A model generated the notes under the pieces. It worked only from the letters and a program-made list of their open reading frames with translations, made no database searches and had not been told where the DNA came from. DNA of 64,000 nucleotides, taken from Xanthostigma xanthostigma. Taxonomy: Eukaryota > Arthropoda > Insecta > Raphidioptera > Raphidiidae. A program made the translations under genes and the position numbers. Where the stretch lies: positions 78,404,948 through 78,468,947 of the forward strand of contig OY754464.1 in NCBI GenBank assembly GCA_963575645.1, read 5' to 3'. The number at the start of each line of letters is the position of its first letter. Position 1 is the first letter of the stretch. Of the stretch, positions 10,301 to 21,375 are shown in pieces.

Positions 10301-12019
10301 ATGCGCCGATTTTCACCAAAAATAATAGGGCTCTTCATATATGGACATATCGCAAATGAGTTTGCTAAGCATTTTGAGTCAGTTTATTTACAACAAACAG
10401 CTACTTATGACGTAAATGATAAATTAAATACAGATCAATCTTTGCTATTAGATTTAATTAATAACGATGATATTACAGCGGTAGAACTGGATAGTGCCAT
10501 TAGAAATTTAAAGCCAAAAAAATCCGCAGGATCTGACGGTTTACCACCATACGTAATTAAGGGTTGTTATGAATGGTTGAAGCTTCCATTATTATATCTA
10601 TATAGGCTCTCCTTTAAAACCGGAACTTTTCCTAGTGCTTGGAAGATAGCACAAGTATGTCCTGTATTTAAAAATGGTGAAAGAACATCTATTGAGAATT
10701 ATAGACCAGTAGCTATTTTATCAACTCCAGCAAAGCTATACGAGCAAATATTGTTTAGAAGAATTTTTAACCATTCCCGACTAGCTATTACAGACTGCCA
10801 ACATGGTTTTATGCCTAATAGATCCACGTCATCTAATTTATTAATTTTCTTAGATGATATTTCTCGTGAACTGAATAAAGGGGGTCAGGTTGATGCAGTT
10901 TTTACGGATTTTAGAAAAGCGTTTGATAAGGTAGATCATGATGTACTGATCAAGAAATTGTTTCAGTTTGGACTTGCACCAATGATGGATTTGGTGGTTT
11001 CATATCTTAAAAATAGGCAGTTCACAGTCAAATACGCTGGTAATGTTTCTCCTGTATATACGGCACGTTCCGGGGTTCCGCAAAGATCAAATTTAGGTCC
11101 TTTGTTTTTTTTACTATTTATTAATGACTTGCCAGATGTATTACGGAACGCCAAATGTTTATTATTTGCTGATGATCTAAAGATGTACTATCCTATCACT
11201 TCACAATTAGATTCTGTGAACTTGCAGCACGACATTAATAGATTACATTTATGGAGTTCACTTAATAACTTGAAGTTTAATATTTCTAAATGTTTTGCAG
11301 CAAGTTTCACTAGAAAAACTGCGCCATACAAGTACGATTACACGATGGATGGTATGGTTTTGAACAGACCTCGAATAATTAAGGATCTGGGAGTTACATA
11401 CGACACTACTTTATCATTTAAAGTGCATGTCCTGAAGGTCATAAATGACGCACATCGGCTCCTAGGATTTATTTTCAGAAATTCCTTTAGTTTTCAAAAC
11501 ATTAGTACAATTACCAAGCTTTATGAAATGTTAATTAGACCGAAGTTAGAGTATGCATCAGTAATATGGTCTCCTTATCAAAACTACTTGATAGAAGGTA
11601 TTGAAAAAGTACAAAATAAGTTTTTAAGGTATTTGTACTTTAGAAAATATGCGGTATATCCTGATTATCGTACTGTAAGAACAAATTCCTTAAGAAAAGA
11701 ATTTAAAATTGTTAAGCTGTCTCTTCGGAGAGATTATTTTTCTATTATATTTATTTTTAAAATTTTCAATGGGCTAACTGACGTAATTGACCTAAAAAAT
11801 AGGCTACAACTAAGAGTACCACGTATTTGTGCACGTTCACATGAATGGTTTTTTGTTCCTAAACCTAACACCACACAGTATGCCAACTCACCTCTGTTGA
11901 GAATTTTAAAACTTGCCAACAGACTACTTACATCTCCTCATATTGACTTGTCAATGGATTTAAGAAGATTTAAAAATGCCGTTAAGGACGTGATATATCC
12001 TAATTATTCTGATGTATAG
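10301..12019 (+). CDS. LINE reverse transcriptase (ORF2, C-terminal part)
   Basis: This 572-residue frame is the reverse transcriptase and C-terminal part of a non-LTR retrotransposon ORF2, which copies element RNA at a nicked target. The linker (ANEFAKHFESVY) is at residues 17-28. The finger motif with SAGSDGLPP lies near 75-85, NYRPVAILS near 135, HGFMPNRST near 170, DFRKAFDKVDHDVL near 205-218, SGVPQRSNLGPL near 260 and FADD at 289-292. These are standard RT blocks of the Jockey/CR1 group. The usual SGVPQGS glycine is arginine here, which probably weakens the enzyme. The first ~14 residues come from the host repeat, so the true element sequence begins near 10341. The apurinic-type endonuclease is absent. 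The frame has no internal stop, so the insertion is fairly young. It is not a host gene. Confidence 0.9.
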   Translation: MRRFSPKIIGLFIYGHIANEFAKHFESVYLQQTATYDVNDKLNTDQSLLLDLINNDDITAVELDSAIRNLKPKKSAGSDGLPPYVIKGCYEWLKLPLLYLYRLSFKTGTFPSAWKIAQVCPVFKNGERTSIENYRPVAILSTPAKLYEQILFRRIFNHSRLAITDCQHGFMPNRSTSSNLLIFLDDISRELNKGGQVDAVFTDFRKAFDKVDHDVLIKKLFQFGLAPMMDLVVSYLKNRQFTVKYAGNVSPVYTARSGVPQRSNLGPLFFLLFINDLPDVLRNAKCLLFADDLKMYYPITSQLDSVNLQHDINRLHLWSSLNNLKFNISKCFAASFTRKTAPYKYDYTMDGMVLNRPRIIKDLGVTYDTTLSFKVHVLKVINDAHRLLGFIFRNSFSFQNISTITKLYEMLIRPKLEYASVIWSPYQNYLIEGIEKVQNKFLRYLYFRKYAVYPDYRTVRTNSLRKEFKIVKLSLRRDYFSIIFIFKIFNGLTDVIDLKNRLQLRVPRICARSHEWFFVPKPNTTQYANSPLLRILKLANRLLTSPHIDLSMDLRRFKNAVKDVIYPNYSDV

Positions 12020-12196
12020 GTTCACACAGTGCATTCTTTCATTTGTCTCTCATTTGTATTTACTTACTTTTTCATTTTTGTTCATGATTTTTTTTTTGTT
12101 TTATAATTTATATATGTTTTCATTATATGGTTACCTACATATAATTAGGCCTTGGCCTGTTTGTAGGGTATAAATAAATAAATAAATAAATAAATA
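10341..12196 (+). mobile_element. 5'-truncated non-LTR retrotransposon (Jockey/CR1-like)
   Basis: It contains a reverse transcriptase frame, a ~150-bp 3' untranslated part and a tetranucleotide TAAA tail (12171-12196). The endonuclease half is missing, as is usual for target-primed retrotransposons that stop early. The insertion lies inside a dispersed repeat. Confidence 0.85.
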
Positions 12197-12459
12197 CCAA
12201 ACATTCTCCCATTTTGTTTCAATCCGCTCATCCGTTTGACCTGTATCGTGTTCATAGACAAACAGACACACAGAGTTTTTTCAAAAATATGTTTTTTAGA
12301 TTCGGGGGACCTCAAAACGGAAAGATATTGTAAAATTTTTGAAAAGTAATTTTTGAACTAAACTAGTAGTTAGTAAGTACCATTCCCCACTTGTGGGTTT
12401 GAATAGTAAAAGTTACTTGAAATATTTGTTCGTCTACCTATTTGATTTCTACACGCTGG

Positions 12460-12735
12460 TAAAAAAATCAACTTAAAATCATTCTAATCTTTGATTAACG
12501 TCTGATTAGAATTCTTCAATAAATAAAATCATCGACCAATTTTTCAGACAAATATATTAACAAAAAATAATAACTAATACATTGACGTTTCGGTCCGGAT
12601 TTGGATCTTCTTCAGAACTGATCTAAAAAATATAAAATTAATTATTGATTAATTTTATATTTTATATTAGTTATTATTTTTTGTTAATATATTTGTCTGA
12701 AAAATTGGTCGATAATTTTATTTATTAAAATCATT
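12460..12735. repeat. Fold-back with Penelope-type hammerhead-like motif
   Basis: The arms (12540-12580 and 12660-12730) carry a block that is also found at the 3' end of the Penelope-like element at 30608-31216. The spacer holds GACGTTTC-GGTCC-GGATTTGGATC-TTCTTCAG (12584-12615), the reverse complement of the CTGAAGA...GAAACGTC motif. It looks like two Penelope ends joined head to head. Confidence 0.6.
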
Positions 12736-13036
12736 CTGTGTATAAGTTTAAAAGACCAAAGCACGAGCATTTATACATAATATAAACGAGAGTCCAAAAA
12801 TATTTCCGCTACAGCCCTGCTCGCAGACAGAAAATGCACATTGCAAGTGATGATGATGGTGCCGCTTGATGAGCGGTACGATTTATGGTCTGTCAGACCG
12901 ATGCACCGGCGTCAATTAATCAGTATCATAACATGGGAACATTAATGTTCTCCAGTAAAAAATACTGTTCCTTTCGCAACAAAATTCAACTCTTTCGTCA
13001 AAAATTATAATATGTGTTATATGATTATATCATATA

Positions 13037-13366
13037 ATGAATACAGTAATTTGTCGACACATCTTTAAGAATAATGGTATTCCAACGTATTACGCAATTT
13101 ATGCAATAGATTTGCTTAATTATATACACAAAATAGCTGCAGTCGATAACAAAAATAGAAACAATAGTACTTATAATACGCGCCCAAAGAATTACAGCAT
13201 AAAGCATAACACGACTTTCTTTGAAAAGAGTGCCACCTATCTTGGTTATAAAATGTATAACAATGTCCCAAAATCAATAATAGATTCCAAAGATTTTGAT
13301 AAAAAACTGAAACAATACATAATTAATATAGTTCCATATTCTATAAATGACTTGCTATCGGATTAA
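13037..13366 (+). pseudogene. LINE ORF2 C-terminal fragment
   Basis: The 109-residue frame resembles the extreme C-terminus of non-LTR ORF2 proteins. It has a basic TYNTRPKN segment, then FFEKSATYLGYKMYNNVPKSI (the G-K-Y/F-N-x-[LV]-P block) and a KLKQYI...Y end. No RT motif is left. A TTA/ATT repeat tail follows at about 13436-13460, as expected for a 3' end. The 5' border is not clear; upstream sequence gives no further recognisable part. Confidence 0.7.
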
Positions 13367-13470
13367 TAATTATTTTAACATGTTTTAATTGTACTGACGT
13401 TTTGTATCCATTTTATATAATGGCGCAACAAATAAACATTATTATTATTATTATTATTATATCTGAGCAT

Positions 13471-13912
13471 ATCGTCGTTGGTTCTGTAATACCTCCTATG
13501 TGCAAAAAGTAAAATTTGTAGGAAAGGCCAAAAAGTGGTTATTTCAGCAATGGATGGTAAGAACTAGCAATTTCAGAGGTATATTACTAATTCATACTTA
13601 TCTTCACTATACATATGTTTAATTAAGACGTATATTACTAATTCATACTTATCTTCACTATACATATGTTTAATTAAGACGAAGTATTTTCTTAAAAAAT
13701 ATTTAACGTTAATTTCGGATTTATTGGCACATGGGAGGAATTATTTGATACAACTTTTCACAAAAGAGTTACTTACCCTTGTTGGTTACTGTAAAATTAA
13801 TTTGGAGGTATTACTAGTGTATAGAGCTCCGTTTCCTGAATCTTTTCATTTAAAAAACGTAAAATCTGCCAAATATGCACATAAGAGCTATTACAGAACC
13901 AACGACGATACA
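13471..13912. mobile_element. MITE with internal exact 51-bp duplication
   Basis: Ends ATCGTCGTTGGTTCTGTAAT and its reverse complement near 13888-13911 define a ~440-bp element. Inside, 13579-13629 is repeated exactly at 13630-13680. No protein-like frame. Confidence 0.65.
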
Positions 13913-14439
13913 TAAAATATGATGGTATTATAACACTGTAGCGACCATATACTTTTATTTTTATTCCATATTGAGCATAGGAATAAAATCGCAATCGAAC
14001 TATTAGGGTGCAAAAATATACTTCTGTCTTTTTTTACGCCGTAAGCACTGGCGTACCCAGGAGGGCAAAACAAGCACAGGGGACCCGGCTTAAGAAATTT
14101 CTAATTTGCCCCCTTCTGGACCAAAAGCCGGATACGCCCATGTTAACGTCATAGAAAAAGACAAAGTTTTTGAAACAGAGATACTTTATTCAGATTGAAT
14201 GCAAGTACATCAATCAATCCTATTATCGGAGAAATCAGGGAATTACATCGAAAAAGAGACGCAGATATATTTTCGATACGTTTTGTTGCGTTCACTCACC
14301 GCACATTGAGTAGATAGGCAATGATTCATATAAAAAAATTATAATGACGCCACTGAAAAGACCTTAAAAAGTTATCAAAAAATGGTGAAAGAAATTTTCA
14401 GATATTTCATAAATAAAAAAGTTATGACCAGTATATATT

Positions 14440-14660
14440 AGATATCGTGTCCATCGAGATAATTATTAATAAATAATAAAAATAGCAGGATTGTGGACAA
14501 AAAGTTATTTATTTAGTGTACGACGTTTCGTCTATAGATTTAGACTTTTTTAAGTCCAAATGTGAAAATTTGTACTTGAAAAAGTCTAAATCTATAGACG
14601 AAACGTCGTACACTAAATAAATAACGTTTTGTCCACAATCCTGCGATTTTTATTAATAGT
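14440..14660. repeat. Fold-back with GAAACGTC motif in both arms
   Basis: The + strand has GACGTTTCGTCTATAG (from about 14522) and then its reverse complement CTATAGACGAAACGTC (to about 14608). Outer arms read ATAGCAGGATTGTGGACAAA and its near-complement. The inner segments have the stem-GAAACGTC layout of the Penelope-linked motif, but the CTGANGA part is lost (TTGAAAA). Confidence 0.55.
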
Positions 14661-14829
14661 TATGACCAGTTTTCAAAAACGGTAATTTTCACTATTTTTT
14701 AAATAAACTCATAGGGTGTCAAAATTCAATTGCTTTTTCGACGAGGCGTTAATGAGCACAATTTTTCTGCACTACTTTGTCCATTTAACCGACTTTGTAT
14801 CTCCACTACTAACAAAGTTACCCATATTA

Positions 14830-15269
14830 AGGCCGCTGCACACGAGGCTAGAAACAGTGCTAGGAGTTCTGCTAGCCAGTAGGCTGGGTACGAAGCTGGA
14901 AATGACGTCACTGCGGGCCGGCCTGCTAGTTCATAAGATAGGTTTTAAAATTAGAACAGGGGTTATTTTCCCTGCCAGATCTACTGCTAGGTATGAGCCA
15001 GAACCAATCAGGAAGCAGTATCTTGTCACGTGGGCCCACAAACCAACATGGCGTCATTCTGCTCAGAGTCAGACAACAGACGCGTTTTGCTCTGTATTTA
15101 TATTCGAACAGTCACTGCGCGCGCACCAGATCTATCCACACAACACGCTTGAAAAATAGTCTCGTGTGAAGCGAGCACTTAACAGAAATCAGAAAACCAA
15201 CGCTAGTAAACTAGTAGTCAAATCTAGCAAGGAATCTAGCAGCGTTTCTAGCCTCGTGTGCAGCGGCCT
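14830..15269. mobile_element. PIF/Harbinger-type MITE
   Basis: Perfect terminal inverted repeats (AGGCCGCTGCACACGAGG, extending through CTAGAAAC) are flanked by TTA on both sides (14827-14829, 15270-15272). A 3-bp TWA duplication is the hallmark of PIF/Harbinger transposases. Open frames inside do not resemble a transposase. The ends are similar in style to the MADF-bearing element at 27600-28108. Confidence 0.8.
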
Positions 15270-15464
15270 TTAAACAACGTCCCGTCGATTGGGACAGTCT
15301 GTATAACTGTTGCATGTGCCCCACATTTTTCCTTTCAAATCCTACTCATAAGGCTTAAAGAAATTATTTTATACTTTTTAGTTCGTTTTAAAAACGGGGT
15401 GTATTAATTTTTCTTTTCTTTTATTATTTTTATACTTTTTTGTTCGTTTTAAAAACGTGGTATA

Positions 15465-15913
15465 TTATTTATTCAACACGCGTGAGTAATATATAATTTC
15501 GGGGCCCTGCTAAATTCGGGAGAAATAATAAATTACTTCATGTTGACGCGTAGAGTGCTAATAATGAGCCGAAACTGTACGATAATGTATTACTGCATCG
15601 TTTCTGGACCAAAAGGAACGCGGTAGCGATTTGTATATATGAAAACAGCATCGCAATTCAGCGAAAGTCAGGGCCATCTTGTGTGCATCGAGGGCGGTGG
15701 GTACGTCAATCAATGAAGTGACTTATTATTTTTCCCTCTTTTATCAGGGCCCCGATTACATATTACTCGTGCTAGTTGAATAAAGTATTATGTGCGACCA
15801 TTGATCGAAGGAGAATATCCCACTCGCGTGTTGCCGCACGAGCGTAGCGAGTGCGGCAAATTTCACGCTCATGGAATCTTCTCCTTCTCTCACTAGTCGC
15901 ACAATATACTATT
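15465..15913. mobile_element. Compound MITE, second copy in reverse orientation
   Basis: It is the reverse complement of 8787-9290, including both neighbouring elements. It lacks the internal ~63-bp duplication of the first copy. That both parts moved together suggests a compound element or one insertion into the other before spread. Confidence 0.7.
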
Positions 15914-17272
15914 TTTTAAATTTCTTTTATTATTTTTATACTTTTTAATTCGTTTTAAAAACGTGGTACCTACCTATATTAAACTTTTTTTTTAATTTCT
16001 TTTACTTTTATACTTTTTAGTTCGTTTTAAAGACGTGGTATATGTTACAATTATTTTATTGTTTTTTATTATGTCCAAACTTTCTTCTATTGCCATCTCA
16101 TCAGGAAGTATGTTTAAAATCAATTACAAATTTCCACCCGGACAGTCACACAAGAAAGCGAGTTAATGAAAACGTGGTAAAAACTAGGTTCTTTTGTGTA
16201 AGTGAATAATTTAAAGGAGTTGACACTTGGGTGTGAGCGAGTTTCCTGACCTTGGTTAATTCCCGATAAGCAACTATTGAGAAACGCAATAGCCACCGCA
16301 TAATGGTGTAGTGTTTTGTTTTGTGTCGGTGAACACACAAACAAATGACTGATGATATAACTAATAGGATATGCGATAGACTGTATAGGAATTAGTAAAC
16401 AAGGTAATGATTAATTATTAGTTATTGTTCCCCTCCCACGAAAGCCGACACATAGTAGTAAAAGGTGGTTGGTAGTGGTGGTGGTATGAGTGTAACCACC
16501 CCTTGTCTAGACTGCAGTGCAAACTATAACGCAAACCATAGCTTCGTATCTCGTCAACGCCGTGCAGATGCACTTTGGTTGCACTTTTTAGGGTTGCCAA
16601 CTTACTTCGTCACATCCACAAAATTACACCCGTCTCACGAAAGCTATCATATTAATACGTTAAGGTTAAGATGTTTGCCTCCCTTTTTATAAAAAACCTC
16701 ACAATTTCTCCACATAAATTATATAATCATTTTACAGATAATTGCTTGCTCTACTGACATCGACAACCAAAAAATTATTATTGCTTTTGTTTTTGTAAAT
16801 TAATAAATTAACAGCAGCGTTGCTGTTAATTAATTAAATTAAATTAATTAAAATACAGCAACGCTGAACAACGTCTGCCATCTGACGGCTATAATTTTGA
16901 AACAGCGAGCAACGTTGAACAACGTCACAGCAATGCTGCATGATGCCATCTGACGGATTATCTCAACGCTTTTGCTACTTGCGCCTCTATATGACAATTT
17001 TAGTAAAATATTTCTTCGATCTGTCATCTGAGCTTCATATTGTAATACAACAAAAAGAAGAACGTTATATGCAGTGTGCAAAATTAGAAACGAATTGAAT
17101 ACCTGCAATCATATTTAAGAAATAATTTTGTAAAGCGATAATTATTATACTTATTTAGTGCGAATAATTCGCACAGGTCACACTAGTTTAAAAATTGTTG
17201 CAAAGTGCATATCTGTGGCCGTCGACACAAGCGTCTTAAAACTTGGCGGTTTTATCGATTTTGATTACATTT
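15914..17272. other. Non-coding, low-level repeats
   Basis: AT-rich direct repeats of a TTTTTAGTTCGTTTTAAA block occur at 15360-16040, split by the MITE. The 16100-17100 part is less repetitive but gives no frame with protein-like content. Confidence 0.4.
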
Positions 17273-18630
17273 TTTGATCATTTAAGTCCAGTCAAAATAA
17301 ACATTTCAATTTATTATAATTCGCATAGAGCTGAAAATTGATACAGGTCTTACACTATTACAAATAAAATATCAAAGGTTCCCATCGATCCTACATCTGC
17401 TTCAAAATTTATACAATGTCCAAGGTCAAAAGTATCGCTTTTTTTGCACTTTTCTCGTAAACGGTAAATGTTATCTAAAAATAGGTCAGACGAAAGTTGT
17501 AGATCATGCAAATGTCTACAAAAACTGTTCTTATATTTTTTTCCTACGAATCACTATTCCGGAGATATGGGACCAAAATGTCTATGTACGTACTGAACGT
17601 ATTTATCAAAAACAACGTTAAATGTTAATTATTAGTATTTTCGATGTATGAAATCACCATTTCGTAGGGAAAAAAAGTATAAGAACAATTCTTGTAGACA
17701 ATTGCATGATCTACAACTTTTGTCTGACCTATTTTTAGATAACATTTTACCGTTTACGAGAAAAGTACAACAAAATTGGTTGTCTGTAAAGTCGGTTTAC
17801 GGACGATAGTTTTACGTGATAACGTATTCCGCTCGAATATCAAATTTAATAATACATAACCTAAATTTTAGTAGCTGTCAAACTATATTTTTACCGACTA
17901 ATAATTTGATCAACCAAAGCAAAATACATATTTTTAAGCAATTATAAAAGACATTTAAAAGAATGGATATAATATATTATATATTTGTTAACAAACCGTA
18001 TAATTTATCTGGCCATCTGTCAGATGTAGCTTTCGCTGGAACAGCCGAAAAAAATGTTGAACGCACACTACTCTCTGTGTAGTGTTGGTGGTTATCAGGT
18101 TCTTTTAAATTAGTAAAACTATTTAAATTTGATTTAATAATACTTTATTTACTTTACCAACGTTGACCTACGCCAGCTCACGCTGGCATAGCCACGTGCG
18201 TCCGCCACCTGACTTCTTTCCTATATTTATATCATTCAAAATGCAAACGTCGCGTTATTAACTAGAACGATTATTACTAACCGCTTTAAATTAATATATT
18301 ATCTTGCAGTTCTACATTTCAAATGATATACGTAATTATAACCTACTTACTACATCTGACGTCACGTGAGAAGAGAGATTATCGCTTATATCGCGCTCTC
18401 GCTTGCGGAACGTTACTTTTTTTCGTGCGTGCAGCCGGTGTTTCATCAATTTATAAGACGTTATCACGTCAAAACTGATACTTTTCACTTTTGACCTTGA
18501 ATAAATTTTTAAGCAGATGTAGGATCGGTGGGGATTTTTGATATTTCATTTATAATAGTGTACCTAGGACACAATTTTCAGCTCTATGCGAATTATTGTA
18601 ACGCTACAATATTTTTTTTTGTCTATTTTG
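17273..18630. mobile_element. Nested inverted-repeat elements
   Basis: An outer pair of arms (about 17280-17430 and 18480-18625; GCATAGAGCTGAAAATT block) encloses a ~100-bp fold-back (17440-17540 against 17655-17765) and the element at 17781-18478. That inner element is also seen at 38652-39208, 48468-49031 and 50463-51035. Confidence 0.65.
17781..18478 (+). mobile_element. TTGGTTGTCTGTAAAGTCGG element, copy 1
   Basis: It starts TTGGTTGTCTGTAAAGTCGG and ends in AACGTTATCACGTCAAAA. A subterminal ACGTGATAACGT block is inverted between the ends. Four copies are in the window, two in each orientation. No coding frame, and the family is not one I recognise. Confidence 0.6.
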
Positions 18631-18772
18631 ACCGGACTAATTCCAATACCACCAGTTGGGAATGGTACTAACTCAGGACAAAAATCACTTTTCACGTCGT
18701 CAATATAATGTTAATGTAGTAATAATTGTGAAAAATAACTCTAATAATATAGAGTGATGATGATCCTGTTTA

Positions 18773-19140
18773 AATCAATGCTGTCTGTTTTCTCAGTATT
18801 GTTGTTATTTAGGTATAAAATAAATTAAAATAAAAAATGTCATCAACGGATATTAAAATTACTATTTTTCTTGAAAAAACGACTGATTTTTATTGAAAAT
18901 TGTATAAATGTGTCAAATGTAACTTGTTTTTTTTTTCAGTCAGTATAATTTTAAACAAGTTACATTTGACACATTTATACAATTTTCAGTAAAAATCAGT
19001 CGTTTTTTCAAGAAAAATAGTAATTTTAATACCCGTTGATGACATTTTTTATTTTAATTTATTTTATACATAACAATACTGAGAAAACAGACAGCATTGA
19101 TTCTCCGAAGATGGCATAAAGTTTTCCGAAACGTCAGACA
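18773..19140. repeat. ~330-bp near-perfect palindrome
   Basis: 18773-18930 is repeated in reverse complement at 18945-19103 with a short centre. The right flank (19103-19132) reads CCGAAGATGG...CCGAAACGTC, a weak form of the stem-GAAACGTC motif of the Penelope-derived repeats. Confidence 0.75.
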
Positions 19141-19224
19141 ATAAAATGCAATAAAAAAACGTTCAGTATTTCCTTAGTTCATTGATCCTATGCCGCCAGG
19201 ATTCATCCTTTAATCTTCCAATGT

Positions 19225-19711
19225 AGTAATAATGTTTATTCAACTCATGCGCGTTATTCATGTTTTATCATGCCTAAAAACCGAACCCTAAATAGCCATT
19301 TACCGACTGGTGACAATTACTTGTCATAACTCAATGAAGATTCCTACTAGCTCGGCCATTGTGGAGTAATGAAAATAAACGTAACTATTTTCTGAGTCGT
19401 AACGAAATAGTAGGTAACAACAACTCCGTTGTTACCCATTGAGGCTAAAATTGAGAGGCCGAATGTTTCCGACACGGAGTTTATTCATAACCGGCTAACC
19501 TCAAACCAAAACATTGAATCGTGCTGTTTGGTTCTGTTAGTATTGACAGTTTTTTTTATAAAGAAATAAATAGATATTTACAACATCTCATTATAATTAA
19601 AACATGAATAACGCGCAATTGTTGAATAAAATTATGGGCGCAACTTGTAGGCTAAGTCATGACCTGTCAGCGCGATGAATGTCTTAGACTACTAGTTACG
19701 CCAATAACTAT
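19225..19711. repeat. Dispersed inverted-repeat element, copy 2
   Basis: Nearly identical to 2697-3168 over its whole length, with a small insertion near 19660. Confidence 0.75.
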
Positions 19712-19845
19712 AAAATTGTTACAGCGCAGCCCTAAGAACGTGATAATATGTAATCAAACAAATGAAGAGCCTGAATTCTTTTTGCATGAAAGGCTGTAAC
19801 TTGAAGATGCACGAAAACTATTAATGCGTTAGATTATTTTAAATT

Positions 19846-20330
19846 ACACTTTAACCTCTTTATAACGTCCTTTGTTATAACGAAAAACTCCCTATAACGC
19901 AGAAATGTTTACAATTTGGTTGGTTTACCTTAAAACCCATACATTAACACCCTCTTTATAGCGCAACAGCCATTCTCTATTACGAAGAAATATTTTCATA
20001 TTTAGGCGTCAGCAAATGTTTACAGACGTAAAGAGGACGATTCTGAACAATCAACAACTATTCAACAAGCACTTGATGCCGCCAAACTTATCGAAAAATT
20101 CCTATTGTTTAATGAAGATGATTCTACCACATTCCAAGTCATGCATAAGATACTTAATAAAATACAAAACAAACATTGGCATAGCAAAAAACGTCAGCCA
20201 AAGTTAACAGACTATATTATGTGTTTTGATAAATTAATTAGGTGAAATTTGGTTATTTTTCTTTCTTTCCTCCATATAACGAAAATGCTCGGTCCCTTGA
20301 GATTCGTTATAAGAGGTTATACTATAGTTT
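19846..20330. mobile_element. pogo/Tigger deletion derivative
   Basis: The ends TTAACCTCTTTATAACG (left) and CGTTATAAGAGGTTATAC (right) are inverted repeats of pogo/Tigger style. Between them lies only the C-terminal end of a Tigger-type transposase (20006-20245). Confidence 0.65.
20006..20245 (+). pseudogene. Tigger-type transposase, C-terminal remnant
   Basis: In the frame with codon 20030-20032, the translation has an acidic start (KEDDSEQ), then IQQALDAAKLIEKFLLFNED, a KILNKIQ helix and SKKRQPKLTDYI. This matches the end of Tigger/jerky-like transposases, where a coiled ALxxxxxLxxFxxF segment precedes a short basic tail ending in a hydrophobic motif. The DDE catalytic part is gone. The usual FF near the end is YI. 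Confidence 0.6.
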
Positions 20331-20471
20331 TCTTCTAACAATATGCATAAATCTATATTCTAAATAATTAACTGACTATAAACAAAGTGACTATACGAAA
20401 CGATCCCAATATGTTTGCATACTATTTATATGGCCAATTTAGTTTCATCATTTCTTCTCATTAAAAAAAAA

Positions 20472-21375
20472 ACAGGTCAAGTGCGAGTCGGACTCGCGCA
20501 ACGAGGGTTCCGTACAAACTTGAACCTAGGTATAAATACTTCGTTCATCACGGGAATCGAGTCTCGAAGATTTTTCCCGCTTTGCCGCTGTAAAACTGTT
20601 GTCCCCATACAACGAGATAGGTCGCGGACAGTTTGCCAACTATATGTGATAGCCTGGCAGTCGTACCGTGCTGTATGCGAGAGTTCTCATAATAAATGTT
20701 CGAGTATACTGCTGTATTAATGCACCATTAGCGGACGCTTGTTTTGTATTAGAACTGTTTAACTGTGTACGTGCGTAGCACGTTTTTGCGGTTTGTGTAT
20801 TATGCCGGCACTTCACATAGCTATTTGTATTTGTGTATTTGGCATATTTAGCAAACAATTACTAAGTGTGGACAGTCTATTTGACAAAGTGTTGGCCTTG
20901 TTTGCCTATTTGACAAATAAGGCCAATACCAAATACGCGTTACCGTGCGCTTGTCGGTTTTTTGAGGCACATCAAAGGAATCAAATAGGCAAATACGCAA
21001 ATAAACCGTCCACACAATGGCCATATTCAGAAACGCACGCGCCGTGAACCTGTACTGACGTGCAGTATTTTTGTGTCTGTGCTGTGAGCGAAAACTGGAA
21101 CAATTACTATTGAAAATGAACTGGGACAATGAAACAGTGCTAAAATTCCTGGAATTTTGAACCTTGCGTTCTGCTGCCAAAAGTTTGTGTGTTTGTTATT
21201 TAACTGCCATGTGTGGATGGTCGTATTTGCCTCTATTTGCATGTTTGTCTTGAACGTCATATATTTTGCTAAATACAACAAACACCCACTAGCGAACACA
21301 AATAGCCATGTGAAGTGTCACCTTTACGGTATTAGACAGACGGACGGACAATTAGTAATAGGGTTCCGTTTCAGT
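20472..21375. repeat. Retroposon fragment (GTGCGAGTCGGACTCGC family), interrupted
   Basis: 20472-20515 carries the GTCAAGTGCGAGTCGGACTC and GGTTCCGTAC blocks of a retroposon common in insect genomes. Its other end (GACAGACGGACGG, GGGTTCCGTTT) lies at 21335-21375. A second insertion with inverted ends (about 20805-20860 and 21240-21325; CTTCACATAGCTATTTG) separates them. A related piece lies at about 10056-10200. Confidence 0.55.

Larger units (their letters stand above)
10262..12390 (+). repeat. Dispersed repeat interrupted by a LINE
   Basis: The left part (to about 10340) and right part (from about 12197) together match the uninterrupted copies at 26280-26510 and, reversed, 44270-44570. The LINE at 10341-12196 splits it in the 'cttcatat' block. 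A few bases of the target are missing at the junction. Confidence 0.7.

Noticed and set aside
13037-13366. Host gene of 109 codons
   Set aside because: The content matches the C-terminus of LINE ORF2 and a simple-repeat tail follows.
14716-15159. 147-codon open frame
   Set aside because: It lies almost wholly in the Harbinger-type MITE and has no transposase-like motif.
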